DNA of 64,000 nucleotides from Petrosia ficiformis (taxonomy: Eukaryota > Porifera > Demospongiae > Haplosclerida > Petrosiidae), in the NCBI GenBank assembly GCA_947044365.1, contig OX345637.1, forward strand, positions 9,051,076-9,115,075, written 5' to 3'. A program made the translations under genes and the position numbers. Positions within the stretch are counted from its first letter, which is position 1, and each line of letters starts with the position of its first letter. Positions 10,694 to 20,804 of the stretch are shown here, piece by piece. Below the pieces are notes generated by a model. It searched no databases. It was not told the DNA's origin and saw nothing but the letters and a program-made list of their open reading frames with translations.

Positions 10694-13600
10694 TTCCACT
10701 TGACTGTGAACAGTATTTTGTATAACATAGTAGTTATCAACACAATGAAGATCACTAGTAATGATACTCCACTAGTAATGATACTCCACTAATTATGTCT
10801 CCGATAATGAAACTGTTTTGCTATCATCACCTGGAAGAAAACAGCATCACCTGTAAGAAAACAGTATTGTATTTGATGAAGTAAAACTTTCTTTACATTG
10901 TACATCAGAATAAGTGAATATCAATCATGGTTTCCACACAGGATTTTTTGTTAGGAAGGGGAAAGAATTGACCATGCAAAGCACAATGCTCCTGGGGGAA
11001 GGGGTCAAGTTAGGGACAGGAGGATATCCCCCTTCCGCTGTATGAAACCCTGTCAATTTTATCAAATGTTATAATTCTTATAGGTACAGCATTTCCTATA
11101 AGTTCTTATAATTATTGTATTGTTTTAATTATCAAGGTATCAAACAAAGAACAACCATTAAAGTACAAATACTAACTTCTTACAACCTTATAAATGCATA
11201 AATGTAATTATCTCAACTATAATGAATAATTAATGAGATATCAAGACATTTACTATCCATTCTATTTCTGATTGAACAATGCTGAGGTGTGTTTATGTTT
11301 AATAAATACACAATTTTTATTATTTCAAGAACATGAATAATATATCAACACATTTACTATTCAAATTTCTGGACTGCTATGGTATGTATAATTAACAGAC
11401 CAAACATTTATCCTTAATGATAATGTACCTGATGAAATAGAAGTAATTTCAACAAAGACTGATCGATGTACTCCTCATTGAAAGACTAGGAGATGAACTG
11501 ACGGTACTTAACATACTTGTAGTAATGGGTGTACTCAATGTAGTAGCTGTGCTCAAAGTTGTAGCAGATATCAGACACACAGTGGAACTAACTGTACGAG
11601 TCATACCGATAAATATAACTGCTGATTGATCTTCAGGACTAATATAAAAAACATTTAGAGTACACATCAGAATGTTATTTAGTTTCAAGTCATTTAGCAT
11701 TAACATTCTAGACTCATATGATTGTATTGACTGAAAGTAGTTATTGGAATAATTCACTCACAATTTAACCATTAAATCATTTTGTATCCACACAATTTGG
11801 TGTAGTATACTGTATAACAGTTGATGTTTCAGTTACAAGTGTAATTTGTAAGCCATAAAGGAACTGAGAGAAAAATACATTTTGTATTATATCAGTTTTA
11901 TTAAATAATACCACAAACTTACCAAAAGATGTTACAATTTTATTACCACTTCCAATAACATTATTAACAGAAATGTCAATAGTATATCTTATACCCTCAA
12001 CTGCTTCAAAAGCATAATCACAAATACTGAAATCCAGATCGGCTACAAATTCATTATTAATATTCAATGTATAGTTAGTAACAGGTGGTAAGTACTCACA
12101 TTATAACTGATATGAAGTAGAGTATCAGACACATTATAATGAAGACGTGATTGTACTGATATTAGCGAATCCATTAGGAACTATGAGAGAGAAATAATGT
12201 TAACAATAATACAAGGGGCTTTTTTGTTACCATTTCCTGTAGTAGTACACACAACTAAAGTTTCCATTCCAAATCCCACTGAATTATTACTCCTCAGACT
12301 AAAACTGTACACATTGTCAGTTAAATTATCATTTTATTATACTAATAGCATCATGTGTTCCAGTGGCACTGTAATGTGATATAGATTCTCCTCCATTATC
12401 ACTTGGTGGATTCCATTGTAAATACTAATGACTGATAAGTTACATTAGTAAAATGGGAAGAAGAGGCGAGGAAGGACGAGCTATTAGAAAAATAAACAAT
12501 GAAATAATATCAACAATAATATAGTGTATCACGAGAGAGATATGAATTTCAAGAAGCTTGCAAGTAGTAGTATGAAATTTAAGAACGTAACAACTATTAG
12601 TGAGTTCTTATTGCATCAGTATACTGTAAACTAATGTTTTAACTACATCAAGTTAAGTTATTCATTAAGCATGTAACATAAGACAATACCTTATTTAATG
12701 AACCACCAGTTATTATAATTTGTACCAATGTTTCTGATAGTAAAAACATGTGTTTATAGTATGCCATATTGTCATACATACATTTACATTATGTTAATAC
12801 ATCATGTCTGAGGCTTTTTAATTACAAATAGTATGTAATACAAATATTACCAAATACTTACTTTTAATAAAGAGTGTACAGTTACTTGACATGTTAACTG
12901 CATTCATACACACTGCAACAGATTCATCCAAATCTGATGTCACATTTGTGATGTAAGACTCATCATCATAATTACTAACAGTTGATACAAAGTTATTACG
13001 ACTAACATCAGAAGAATCTTCACCATTCATGTTAGTAATGGAAATGTTATGTGAAGGAATACTCCATTTAAGGACATTCGTTTTAATTCAGCTGCAGAAT
13101 TTGTTATCACACAGTAATCTTATCACCAAGATCAGCATGACTATTGTCTCCTTTATCAGTACTACAACACTGTCCACCTGATAGTGTGACTGACACTGAA
13201 CACAAAGCTAGAAATTATAGAAAGACATTCAAGTGAATATTCACACTTTCAACATAACATCAATCAAAGTTTCATGAACAATAAAAACTCATTCAAACGT
13301 AAATATAATTTATAATTACACATAACACAAATGTTTGTGTACACTATAGAAAATTATATATAGCATGAAAGGTGAAGTTAAGACAATAATAAAATATCAT
13401 TTACTCTCATTGCAGCACTCAGAGTGTGGTCTCCATAATAATACAATAGTAATGCTGTATTTCCACTGTGTGTATTATGATATTTTAACTGACTTACTGT
13501 AAGTTGGTGTAAAAGAGGCATGTTCTATACAGAGTTAATACCAGAAATCAAAATTTTGATACATCCACATACCCTTTTATAATTAGGTATAATTATACGT

Positions 13601-15091
13601 GACTAAATTATCAAAGAGAAACTTTCCCACAAAATAATAATTTTGATCGAATTCTAACATTTAATTACTCATCCCTCTGCCATTCGGTACAAGACGTCAA
13701 TGAAATTCAGTATCTATGAAGCTTATTAATAGGTATTAAAATTTGATTGACTCCCTATATGAAATGGGGAGTGATTGAATGTAAGGTGTTTGGTCAAAAT
13801 CATTTTGCAAGAAAGTGCCCTTATACTAGTTAAAGCTAGTATTGTACTTACACTAGAAATCTTAGCTGAGTGACTATATACACATGTATGATTACATTAC
13901 ACCTCAATAGTTAGTTGTAAATATGATAAATTGTATAGGTCCTGCAGCTATATATTACTGTAACCTATATTGACTTCAATATTAAAGAATACATTTTTCA
14001 GAACCTGTTCTTCGATGTTTTTTTTATTTATTGCTTTTAATAATGCTCAGTATATTAAATGAGGTATTGCACTTCCATGCATGGGGTTAGCCCACAAGTT
14101 GGCCACAACTTTAATTTCATTCCTACCCATGTGCTGATTTATATACCACCTGATATCTTGTACAAATTATAAATATTTTAATATAGTATAGAGTCAATCA
14201 TCAAACACTACCCATACTTGGACGCTATATATATAGTGCTCTCTCTCCACTGCAACTCGACTTACTATACCATAGTAAGAAAGTATACTAAATAATATTC
14301 CTGCATAACAAGTTTCACACCTTTTTGTAATTAGTACAGAATTAAACTGGAAATAATAAATTTTAATAGTCACCAAAAAATTTTAAAATTATACTTCCAT
14401 TAAACACTGTACAGTGTACACTGTAAAAAGGTTTGGCTGATTATTGATTGCTCAAAATAGTCCAGATAGTTGAATACAAAAAATCAGTCAAGCAACTGTA
14501 AGAGATGGAATTTGGTTAATGACTAGAGTAAATGTTGTTGTAGCAAATGGTACAGTAGCCATTTATTCCCAGCAGTTCTATAAAACGTATGTATAGCTGT
14601 CCGTGAATATATTAATTTCTCTGATTATACGTGTGTTTGAATTTCATTTTTGCAAGCTTAAAACTCCAAGACCAAGCAAGTGATCGTTGTGAAACTTGTT
14701 ATGCAGGGATATTACTTAGTACATTGGAGTAGTAGAGAGAGCACTATAGTGTCCAAGTATAGGTGGTGTTCGATAATTGACTCTTTACTCTAATTAATTT
14801 TGTTTTCTGTTAATTAATTAGACTCACTTAGAGTAGGCCTAATAAGAATTCTACCAAGACCCAAGCTGTCTAAGTGGGTATGTAACTATGTATGCAAGTG
14901 GTCTGGTGAACCAGCCTCTCCCTTTTTGACAATAGTATGCAAAGGGCTTGGCTGAACTAGCTCATGAAATTTTCAAGGACTGCTCCCATAAACAAATTAG
15001 CATAAATTATAATAACACACTCAAACATTGTGTTTAACATACCTCTTTCTCCATGAAACAGCAAATATATCAACAGCAGTCTAACATACAT
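10694..15091 (-). pseudogene. Ig/FN3 receptor pseudogene, minus strand, unit 1
   Basis: Exons read right to left. 15,091-15,043 is a signal peptide (MYVRLLLIYLLFHGER, phase-1 donor GTATGT). 13,195-12,862 is an Ig-like domain (GDKITV, LKW-type Trp, then VCMNA with the second Cys). About 12,425-12,210 is an FN3-like segment (LQWNPPSDNGGESI). About 12,088-11,923 is a second FN3-like segment. About 11,640-11,460 is a Ser/Thr-rich stalk. An exon ending at 10,694 carries a TM segment (ISGVSLLVIFIVL). The Ig exon stops at GTG-TGA and continues in another frame, the FN3 exon is frameshifted, and the TM exon has a 17-bp duplication. I therefore call a pseudogene of a type I receptor. The signal exon start is intact only in this unit. 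Some exon ends are approximate. Confidence 0.65.
14170..14800. repeat. Inverted repeat near the middle of unit 1
   Basis: A ~130-base segment at about 14,180-14,320 (GACGCTATATATATAGTGCT, then GCATAACAAGTTTCACA) recurs inverted at about 14,685-14,790 (TGTGAAACTTGTTATGCAGG, then AGCACTATAGTGTCCAAG). It is conserved in units 2 (about 35,890-36,740) and 3 (about 58,640-59,240). It lies between the divergent paralogues' shared promoter and the minus-strand Ig exon, possibly a relic of the inversion that made the pair. No gene inside. Confidence 0.65.
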
Positions 15092-15221
15092 TGTAAATGT
15101 AAACAATCACGTTGTGGGAGGAGGTAACTCAGTTGTGGAAACCGGAATATAAAATATCGTATCAGAGCCCCACCCATGTACTTTGATCGATCGATCGTTT
15201 AGAACCGAGATTATTATCATA
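15092..15221. promoter_or_regulatory. Putative bidirectional promoter between divergent receptor paralogues, unit 1
   Basis: The signal-peptide start codons of the two paralogues point away from each other and are only 130 bp apart (15,091 minus, 15,222 plus). The corresponding spaces in units 2 and 3 are about 130 bp as well. It contains GATCGATCGATCG, TCACGTTGTGGGAGGAG and a GTATCAGAGCCCCACCCATG block conserved in the three units. No TATA box is obvious. Promoter function is inferred from geometry alone. Confidence 0.45.
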
Positions 15222-16218
15222 ATGTTTTTCAACTATTATTGATGCATTTGCTGTTTCAAGGACAAATTAGTATGTTGAACAATGTCAGTCAATCATTTGA
15301 TGTCATAAAGATATGGTACAACCCTTGAAAAAAAAAAAACAACCAGAAACCAAATGCAGATTTTATGGGAGCTAGAGCCCCCTCTGACCCCCACCCCCCA
15401 TTTTCTCATCCCCTGAAATTTAAAATATCACATGAATCTTCACTTGATCCCATGTTTAGTGACCGTGATTACTTGGAAATAATGAATTTTTATAAATTAT
15501 TGAAGTCATGTAAAAACGAGTTCAATATAGACAAATGTGACTGCATACACAATTGATTGATTACATGACATTGTATATACCGATTATATCTAGACTATAT
15601 ATAGTTAATTGTTTTTTATTAGCCTAATTTATTTCACTAAGATTACTGTTATAATTAGGTATAGTTATAATATATTATTAAAATTATTTATATACTTTTT
15701 GTTTTGTCTTTTTTGAGTCATACTGGAAATTCTATAATAATGCTCTTTAGTACCACGAAATTATACACTACAATGATACTGGGAGTTTTTTGCATTATAG
15801 TACAGTGCAATATAAACTGTCTGATCAAGGTATGACTGTAAGTTTATTTATTTAATTTATTCTAGCTTAAGCTGTGTTTAATCACACTATCAGGTGGACA
15901 GTATTGTAGTACTGATAGAGGAGACAGTACTTATGCTGATCCTGGTGATAACATTACTGTGTGGGAACAAATTCTGCAGCTGAATTTAAAACAAATGTTC
16001 TGTATTCCTTCACCATTACTAACATGAATGGAGAAGATTCTTCTGATGTTAGTTGTAATAACTTTGTATCAACTATTAGTAATTATGATGATGAGTCTTA
16101 CATTACAAATACATCACTAACATTTCCAGTGACATCAGATTTGGATGAATCTGTTATAGTGTGTATGAATGCAGGAATGCAGTTGACATGTCAAGTAACT
16201 GTACACTCTTTATTAAAA
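15222..16218 (+). pseudogene. Ig-like receptor pseudogene, plus strand, unit 1
   Basis: Paralogue of the minus-strand gene, in opposite orientation. The 5' exon at 15,222 matches the signal exon of unit 2 (MYFQLLLMYLLFQGQI) but has lost one base, giving an early TGA. The Ig-like exon (about 15,876-16,218, donor GTAAGT) shows LSGGQYCSTDRGD, ITNMNGEDSSDV, SLTFPVTSDLDES and VCMNA, i.e. B-to-F strand parts of an Ig fold. The acceptor CAG seen in the minus paralogue is missing. A frame break occurs at the same GTG-TG position as in the minus copies. No FN3, stalk or TM exons follow on this strand. Confidence 0.65.
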
Positions 16219-16840
16219 GTAAGTATCAACTATATTTGGTAATATTTGAAATATTATTTGTAATTAAAAAGCCTTAGACATGATGTATTAACATAATGTA
16301 TGTTTGAAGCTATGGCATACCATAAACACGTTTTAAGTGTACCGTAAATACTCTATGGATTTAATTCATTAATACTTAATGAATTACTTACAGTTAAAAA
16401 CAGTATACTAATGCAGTGTTTCCCCAGGATAAATATTAATGGTGGATAGACAAAATATTGGCAATATTACTTTAGAATATTACTTTCTTCATTGCCGAAT
16501 TATTAGAGTTATTCATTTACGAATTATTCAAAAGAATTGAATTAGAGTTATAAATTATTAGAGTCTTTACGGTATTATTATAAGTAGTATTATTGTTTAT
16601 TATTAATTTAGATTGTTTACTTTTCTAATAGCTTTCCTCTTCACACCTGTGTACTAACTAATATAACATCAGATATTAAGAGCTTATTGCATTAAGTATG
16701 CCTTATTGTACACTTTGCTCACCTCTACCAGTATAGCTGTTAAAGTATGAAACAAATATTATTTACTAGTTAATACTGACCATTTATTATAATTGACTTA
16801 TTGTAAGTAAGTGTTAGAAGAGGCTGCAACCACACACAAT

Positions 16841-17311
16841 TAAGGATGTGCGATAATATCGATATAGCAATATTTTCATCACTAAAGTAAATATCGTGAT
16901 AAGCGATATCAGAAATCTATATCGCGATATAATTATAATATTAATTATTATTAATTTAAAAAATTATTATTGCTTGACACATGCATTCATGCATGCGCAG
17001 TTCAGTTTGTGCACAGATGGCTAGGCTAGCAAGGAAGTTGTAGGATAGCATGATTCGTTGGCTCCACTTGTAGGAGCCAAAAGCAAGATCTGGCAGTTAT
17101 TCAGATTCAAGGTCAATGCTCCAACTAAACAGCAAAGAGGTAATTTGTCTTTTGTGTAAGGGGGATTTGCTTTACAGTGGCAACATGACTAATCTCCTTT
17201 ATGATTTGTGGATTTGCTACATGGAAGAACACAAAGCTTTAAAGTATCGCAACTATCGTGATAAACTTTATATGATAATTGGACAGAAAATTTTGATGAT
17301 ACACATCCTTA
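16841..17311 (+). mobile_element. Non-autonomous hAT element with BED-finger relic, unit 1
   Basis: 471 bp with termini TAAGGATGTG and complement TAAGGATGTG, flanked by a perfect 8-bp duplication CACACAAT (16,833-16,840 and 17,312-17,319). Unit 3 has the empty site near 61,435. The 5' 100 bases are packed with ATATCG/CGATAT palindromic motifs (about 16,855-16,930), likely transposase sites. Inside is the start of a BED-type zinc finger: SKIWQLFRF, then after a one-base frame change V-I-C-L-L-C, then Y-S-G-N-x-T-N-L. The expected first His is replaced (NLLYDLW) and the catalytic domain is gone. Confidence 0.85.
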
Positions 17312-17319
17312 CACACAAT

Positions 17320-19070
17320 CAATATCAGTAATACCAAAAATTATATATAGTGATGCATCCACACCCACATAAAACATTAAAATCTCATACTAGTAAATAC
17401 TGACCATTTATGACTTATTGTAAGCAGGTGTTAGAAGAGGCTGTAACCATACACAATCAATATCAGTAATACCATATACGTACAGTCAGAAGTTGAGATG
17501 CATCCACACCCACTTAATACTCATAATAATTACTATAATTATATAACTACGATACTAAGTTATAATTATGTGAGTATATAATTACGTCAGTTTATATGGT
17601 TACAGACTGACATGCCTCTTCTGATACCTACTTACAAAAAGTCAGTTAATATGTCATAATAAATTAATGGTCAGTTTTAACTATCGGGTAATATTTGTTT
17701 CATACTGGAATATTATATATTTTGTGATATAAAAACTTCATACATGATTAATTTCGATAATGTAGTTGTGATAAATCCAATGCAGTAAGAACTCACTGAT
17801 AGTTTTTATTAATAAAGTTAAATTTCATAATGCTACTTATCTCACCCATGTAATATTATATAAATTTAAAATATTGACAAGATCAAATGGACAAATAATT
17901 AAGTTAGTTTTAACCCTTAGAGGACTAAGCTTATTTTTGAAAATTCTTCCCATTTCCAACACTGGCATCTCTGTTGCAAATATCTTGGCCATTGTTCACT
18001 TTTGTTAAACTAAATGTAACTTGATCTGAATGATTATAATTCCAATGAGTAATGTAATTTATAATGAGCCACCAATGTTCATAGTTTTCACAAAATATTG
18101 CATACACACAACTTGAACACTCACAGACTTAGACACACAGGCACACAGACACACACATTATTGGGGTTCTACAATCGTTCTGAATTTTAGATTTCACCTG
18201 ATAACTGACACAAATCTGGCTATAATTCATTCATAACTGGTATGACGGTTGACGATTGTGTGTTGTTATGTCGTAACTTAATAAATGATATGGACTGTAC
18301 CTAATACAGTATATACCACAACCATCCTAGATCACATGATATTCTAATATTATGGATTTGTATGTTGCCATAATTGACATAAATGTTGTATATATACGGT
18401 ATTCCACTCACAGTAACTATAAAAATGTACGTATTATATATTCCACTGAGTCTGCTAGCTCTTATGCAAGAGATTGTCACCTTTTTGCATCAAAATTGCT
18501 CAACTGAATTACTCTCCTTTAGTGACTGCAATATTACAACAGCAACTCAAATGTGAGTTACTTAAAACTCTGTAACTTGTTTGCAGAGTCAATATACATC
18601 ATTTAGATAATCATAATTCTATAATAACATGAATGAATAATTCATAGCTGTAGTAATGAAATACAGTTCCCACAACATGTTATTAATGTTGCAATGACAG
18701 CTTTCTGTTACTGCAGATCTGCAAAATTACTACATGTATAAATTATTAATTGGCTGTATAGATTCCTATGACCAATTAAGTTAGCTTAATTAATGTAATT
18801 TGTAAAACTACAAAATATAATAAGTATTTATATAGGGTATTTAAATTAATCATTTGTTAGCTTGATTTTGAGGCTCTTCCAGCACTCTTCATTAATAAAT
18901 TACCTTTAATTTGATAGACATTTACAATGTGATAAGGAAAATTGTATTAGTGTGGCCATCACATCATCAACCAACCTTAGGCTATTACTATTACAGTCTT
19001 AAATATGATCATAATGTGTGTTGTTGGTATGGTAACTGTTCTGTTGTTATTAAAGTATCTTCACATTCAT
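17320..19070. other. Non-coding tail of unit 1, left part
   Basis: I see no gene. It contains a degenerate copy of the 3' flank of the BED element (GACTTATTGTAAGCAGGTGT near 17,410), CA-rich stretches near 18,125-18,160, and one copy of a segment (about 17,900-18,560) that is present twice in units 2 and 3. Short ORFs lack domains. Confidence 0.5.
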
Positions 19071-19076
19071 TATATA

Positions 19077-19613
19077 CCGTATATCGGGAAATTTACGCGT
19101 TGCTGAATATTCGCGAAACAAATGATTACAAAGATTTCGCGAAAATTTTTTTGCCGATTTGGCGTTATTGCACGTGAGAAGAGTGAAACTGTGAAACAGT
19201 ATGGAAGAAGAGCTGGATTACTCTGTAGAGTCTTGTCTTCGTGGTTACGATGTGTACAAGGAAGTTTGGACTCCCAATCGGCAAGAAACACTAGAGTGCT
19301 CCAGAGAAGAAGGAAACATACACGATCCATACACTGTGGCGGTCACAAATACTGAATCGATTGTCGTTGGCCATGTGCCACGAACTATATCCGCTCTTTG
19401 CAGTATTTTCATTTTGAGAGAAAGTAGAATTACTTGTCAAATAACTGGAGATTGAAGTTGTGACATGACAGACGTAAACACGTTGTTGTGAGACAGAAGC
19501 CACACCCACACTAACCAGCTTTAAATTTAATTCAGCGAAAGAAATTTTCGCGTATTGACATAAATCGCGAAATTCGCAAAAATTAAGCAACGCGTAAATT
19601 TCCCAATATACGA
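19077..19613 (+). mobile_element. 537-bp TA-inserted element carrying a HIRAN ORF, unit 1
   Basis: Ends CCGTATATCGGGAAATTTAC and the complement of TAAATTTCCCAATATACG, with inverted repeats extending through ACGCGTTGCT. It is flanked by TA on both sides (19,075-19,076; 19,614-19,615). Unit 3 has the intact empty site TATATAGTACATG at 63,341-63,353. TA duplication and CCGTA ends place it with the pogo-like element at 26,103. It has no transposase and must be mobilised in trans. Confidence 0.92.
19201..19455 (+). CDS. HIRAN-domain protein, 84 aa, inside 537-bp element (unit 1)
   Basis: An intact 84-codon ORF aligns with the HIRAN region of the larger element: S-C-L-R-G-Y-D-V-Y-K-E-V-W, E-x-L-E-C-S-R-E-E-G-N, D-P-Y-x-V-A-V, V-G-H-V-P-R-T-I-S and a C-Q-I-T-G-D ending. 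HIRAN domains in DNA-repair helicases such as HLTF bind single-stranded 3' DNA ends. What it does in a transposon is unknown. The ORF stops just after the region where the full-length protein reads VTGNKRYS, so it is a truncated, domain-only version. It starts 124 bp inside the left end. The unit 2 copy has the same length with few substitutions. Confidence 0.85.
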   Translation: MEEELDYSVESCLRGYDVYKEVWTPNRQETLECSREEGNIHDPYTVAVTNTESIVVGHVPRTISALCSIFILRESRITCQITGD

Positions 19614-19615
19614 TA

Positions 19616-19796
19616 GTACATGTATAGTTTAATATTATAAGTTTAATACATGATTATACTGTAACTCAATAATGTGTATGTAATATAGTGTATAGTTTAA
19701 TATCATAAGGTTAATATATGATTATACTGTAACTCAATAATGTGTATGTAATATAGTGTATAGTTTAATATCATAAGGTTAATACATGATTATACT
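19616..19796. repeat. 68-bp tandem repeat, unit 1
   Basis: Nearly three copies of a 68-bp unit containing GTGTATAGTTTAATATCATA, GGTTAATACATGATTATACT and GTAACTCAATAATGTGTATG. The array is interrupted by the hAT MITE at 19,797 and resumes at 19,961. A further copy lies at about 20,465-20,530. Unit 2 has two copies (about 42,238-42,351). Confidence 0.85.
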
Positions 19797-19960
19797 CATG
19801 GGTGTGGAAACATTAAACCAACTGCCGGACATTTTGACCTATTTTCACCACTCTTGTCCTGTTCCCCATATACTTTGTATACAGTTTAGTTTCAATTTAC
19901 TGGACATTCACTAGATTTATTGGACAATGTCCTGCATGACTGGCTGTTTCCACACCACTG
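19797..19960. mobile_element. 164-bp hAT MITE, unit 1 tail copy
   Basis: Ends CATGGGTGTGGAAACA and the complement of TGTTTCCACACCACTG, with perfect 8-bp duplication ATTATACT (19,789-19,796; 19,961-19,968). Same family and length as 10,267-10,430, opposite orientation. Absent at the equivalent place in unit 3 (about 63,370). Confidence 0.92.
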
Positions 19961-20024
19961 ATTATACTGTAACTCAATAATGTATATGTAATATAGTGTC
20001 TATTCTCTAAATACAGATAATATT

Positions 20025-20804
20025 ATGAAGATAGCTTTCATACTATGTATGATGGTAGTACTTATCACACTGTATAATAACAGTCAGGAAGATTTAATAC
20101 TACTAGGTATGATTGTTACATTAACATTACTCATTATATTGTATGATAATAGTTGGGAACATTACCTTCAATCCTATGAATGTGATATGCATGTGATATA
20201 CATGTGATATTTAGTATAATATTCCTTTACTAATTAATCAGATAATAATTATGTTAGGAATGATTGTTATATTAATGGCAATCAGGGCATCATTGTACAT
20301 TAACAGTCAGGAGGACTGTCACAACATCAACAAGCAGATAAAATTCATGATCGTTATATTATCAGTGATCATTGCCAACAGTCAGGAAGTCAGGTTAGGT
20401 TTCATATTAAAGTCTGTTCACATTCACAATGACCTCAAAATTATATTGTGATGACTTTACATGTATATGTAATATAGTGTATTATTAATATCATAAGGTT
20501 AATACATGATTATACTGTAACTCAATAATGAAGCAATGGATTAAAATTTGAGATCACAAAAAAAAACACGAAGGATAATCGTATGAAAATGGTACAGGTA
20601 AAAACATTGTTGCTCCTTCCAAACTTAAGTTATGAACAGTTTTCTGAGGTCATGGTGAATGTGAATAATCATCACTATATTAACAGCACACTTATCATAT
20701 TGCATATTAATAGTTCAGAAGATCACTACACACATCCTATTGAAGCGCAGGATGATGGCACAAATGGATTGCTAATTATTCCTAAACAACCCAAAAGACA
20801 CTGA
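20025..20804 (+). repeat. Degenerate repeats coding hydrophobic stretch plus NSQED-like motif, unit 1
   Basis: Several open stretches repeat the pattern 'hydrophobic 10-16 residues, then x-N-S-x-E-D/E/V': LYNNSQED, LYDNSWEH, LYINSQED, IIANSQEV and LHINSSED. At DNA level ATGATTGTTATATTA followed by AACAGTCAGGAAG recurs. They fall in different frames with stops between, so no single protein is supported. They could be decayed copies of a small TM/juxtamembrane exon. I do not recognise the family. Paralogue in unit 2 (42,571-43,370). Confidence 0.4.

Noticed and set aside
12197..12379. Plus-strand 60-codon ORF (also 33,858-34,040 and 56,603-56,785)
   Set aside because: Shadow of the minus-strand FN3-like exon, whose LQWNPPSDNGGE reading explains the conservation.
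19291..19590. Minus-strand 99-codon ORF in the 537-bp element (also 41,914-42,213)
   Set aside because: Antisense of the HIRAN ORF; no domain of its own.
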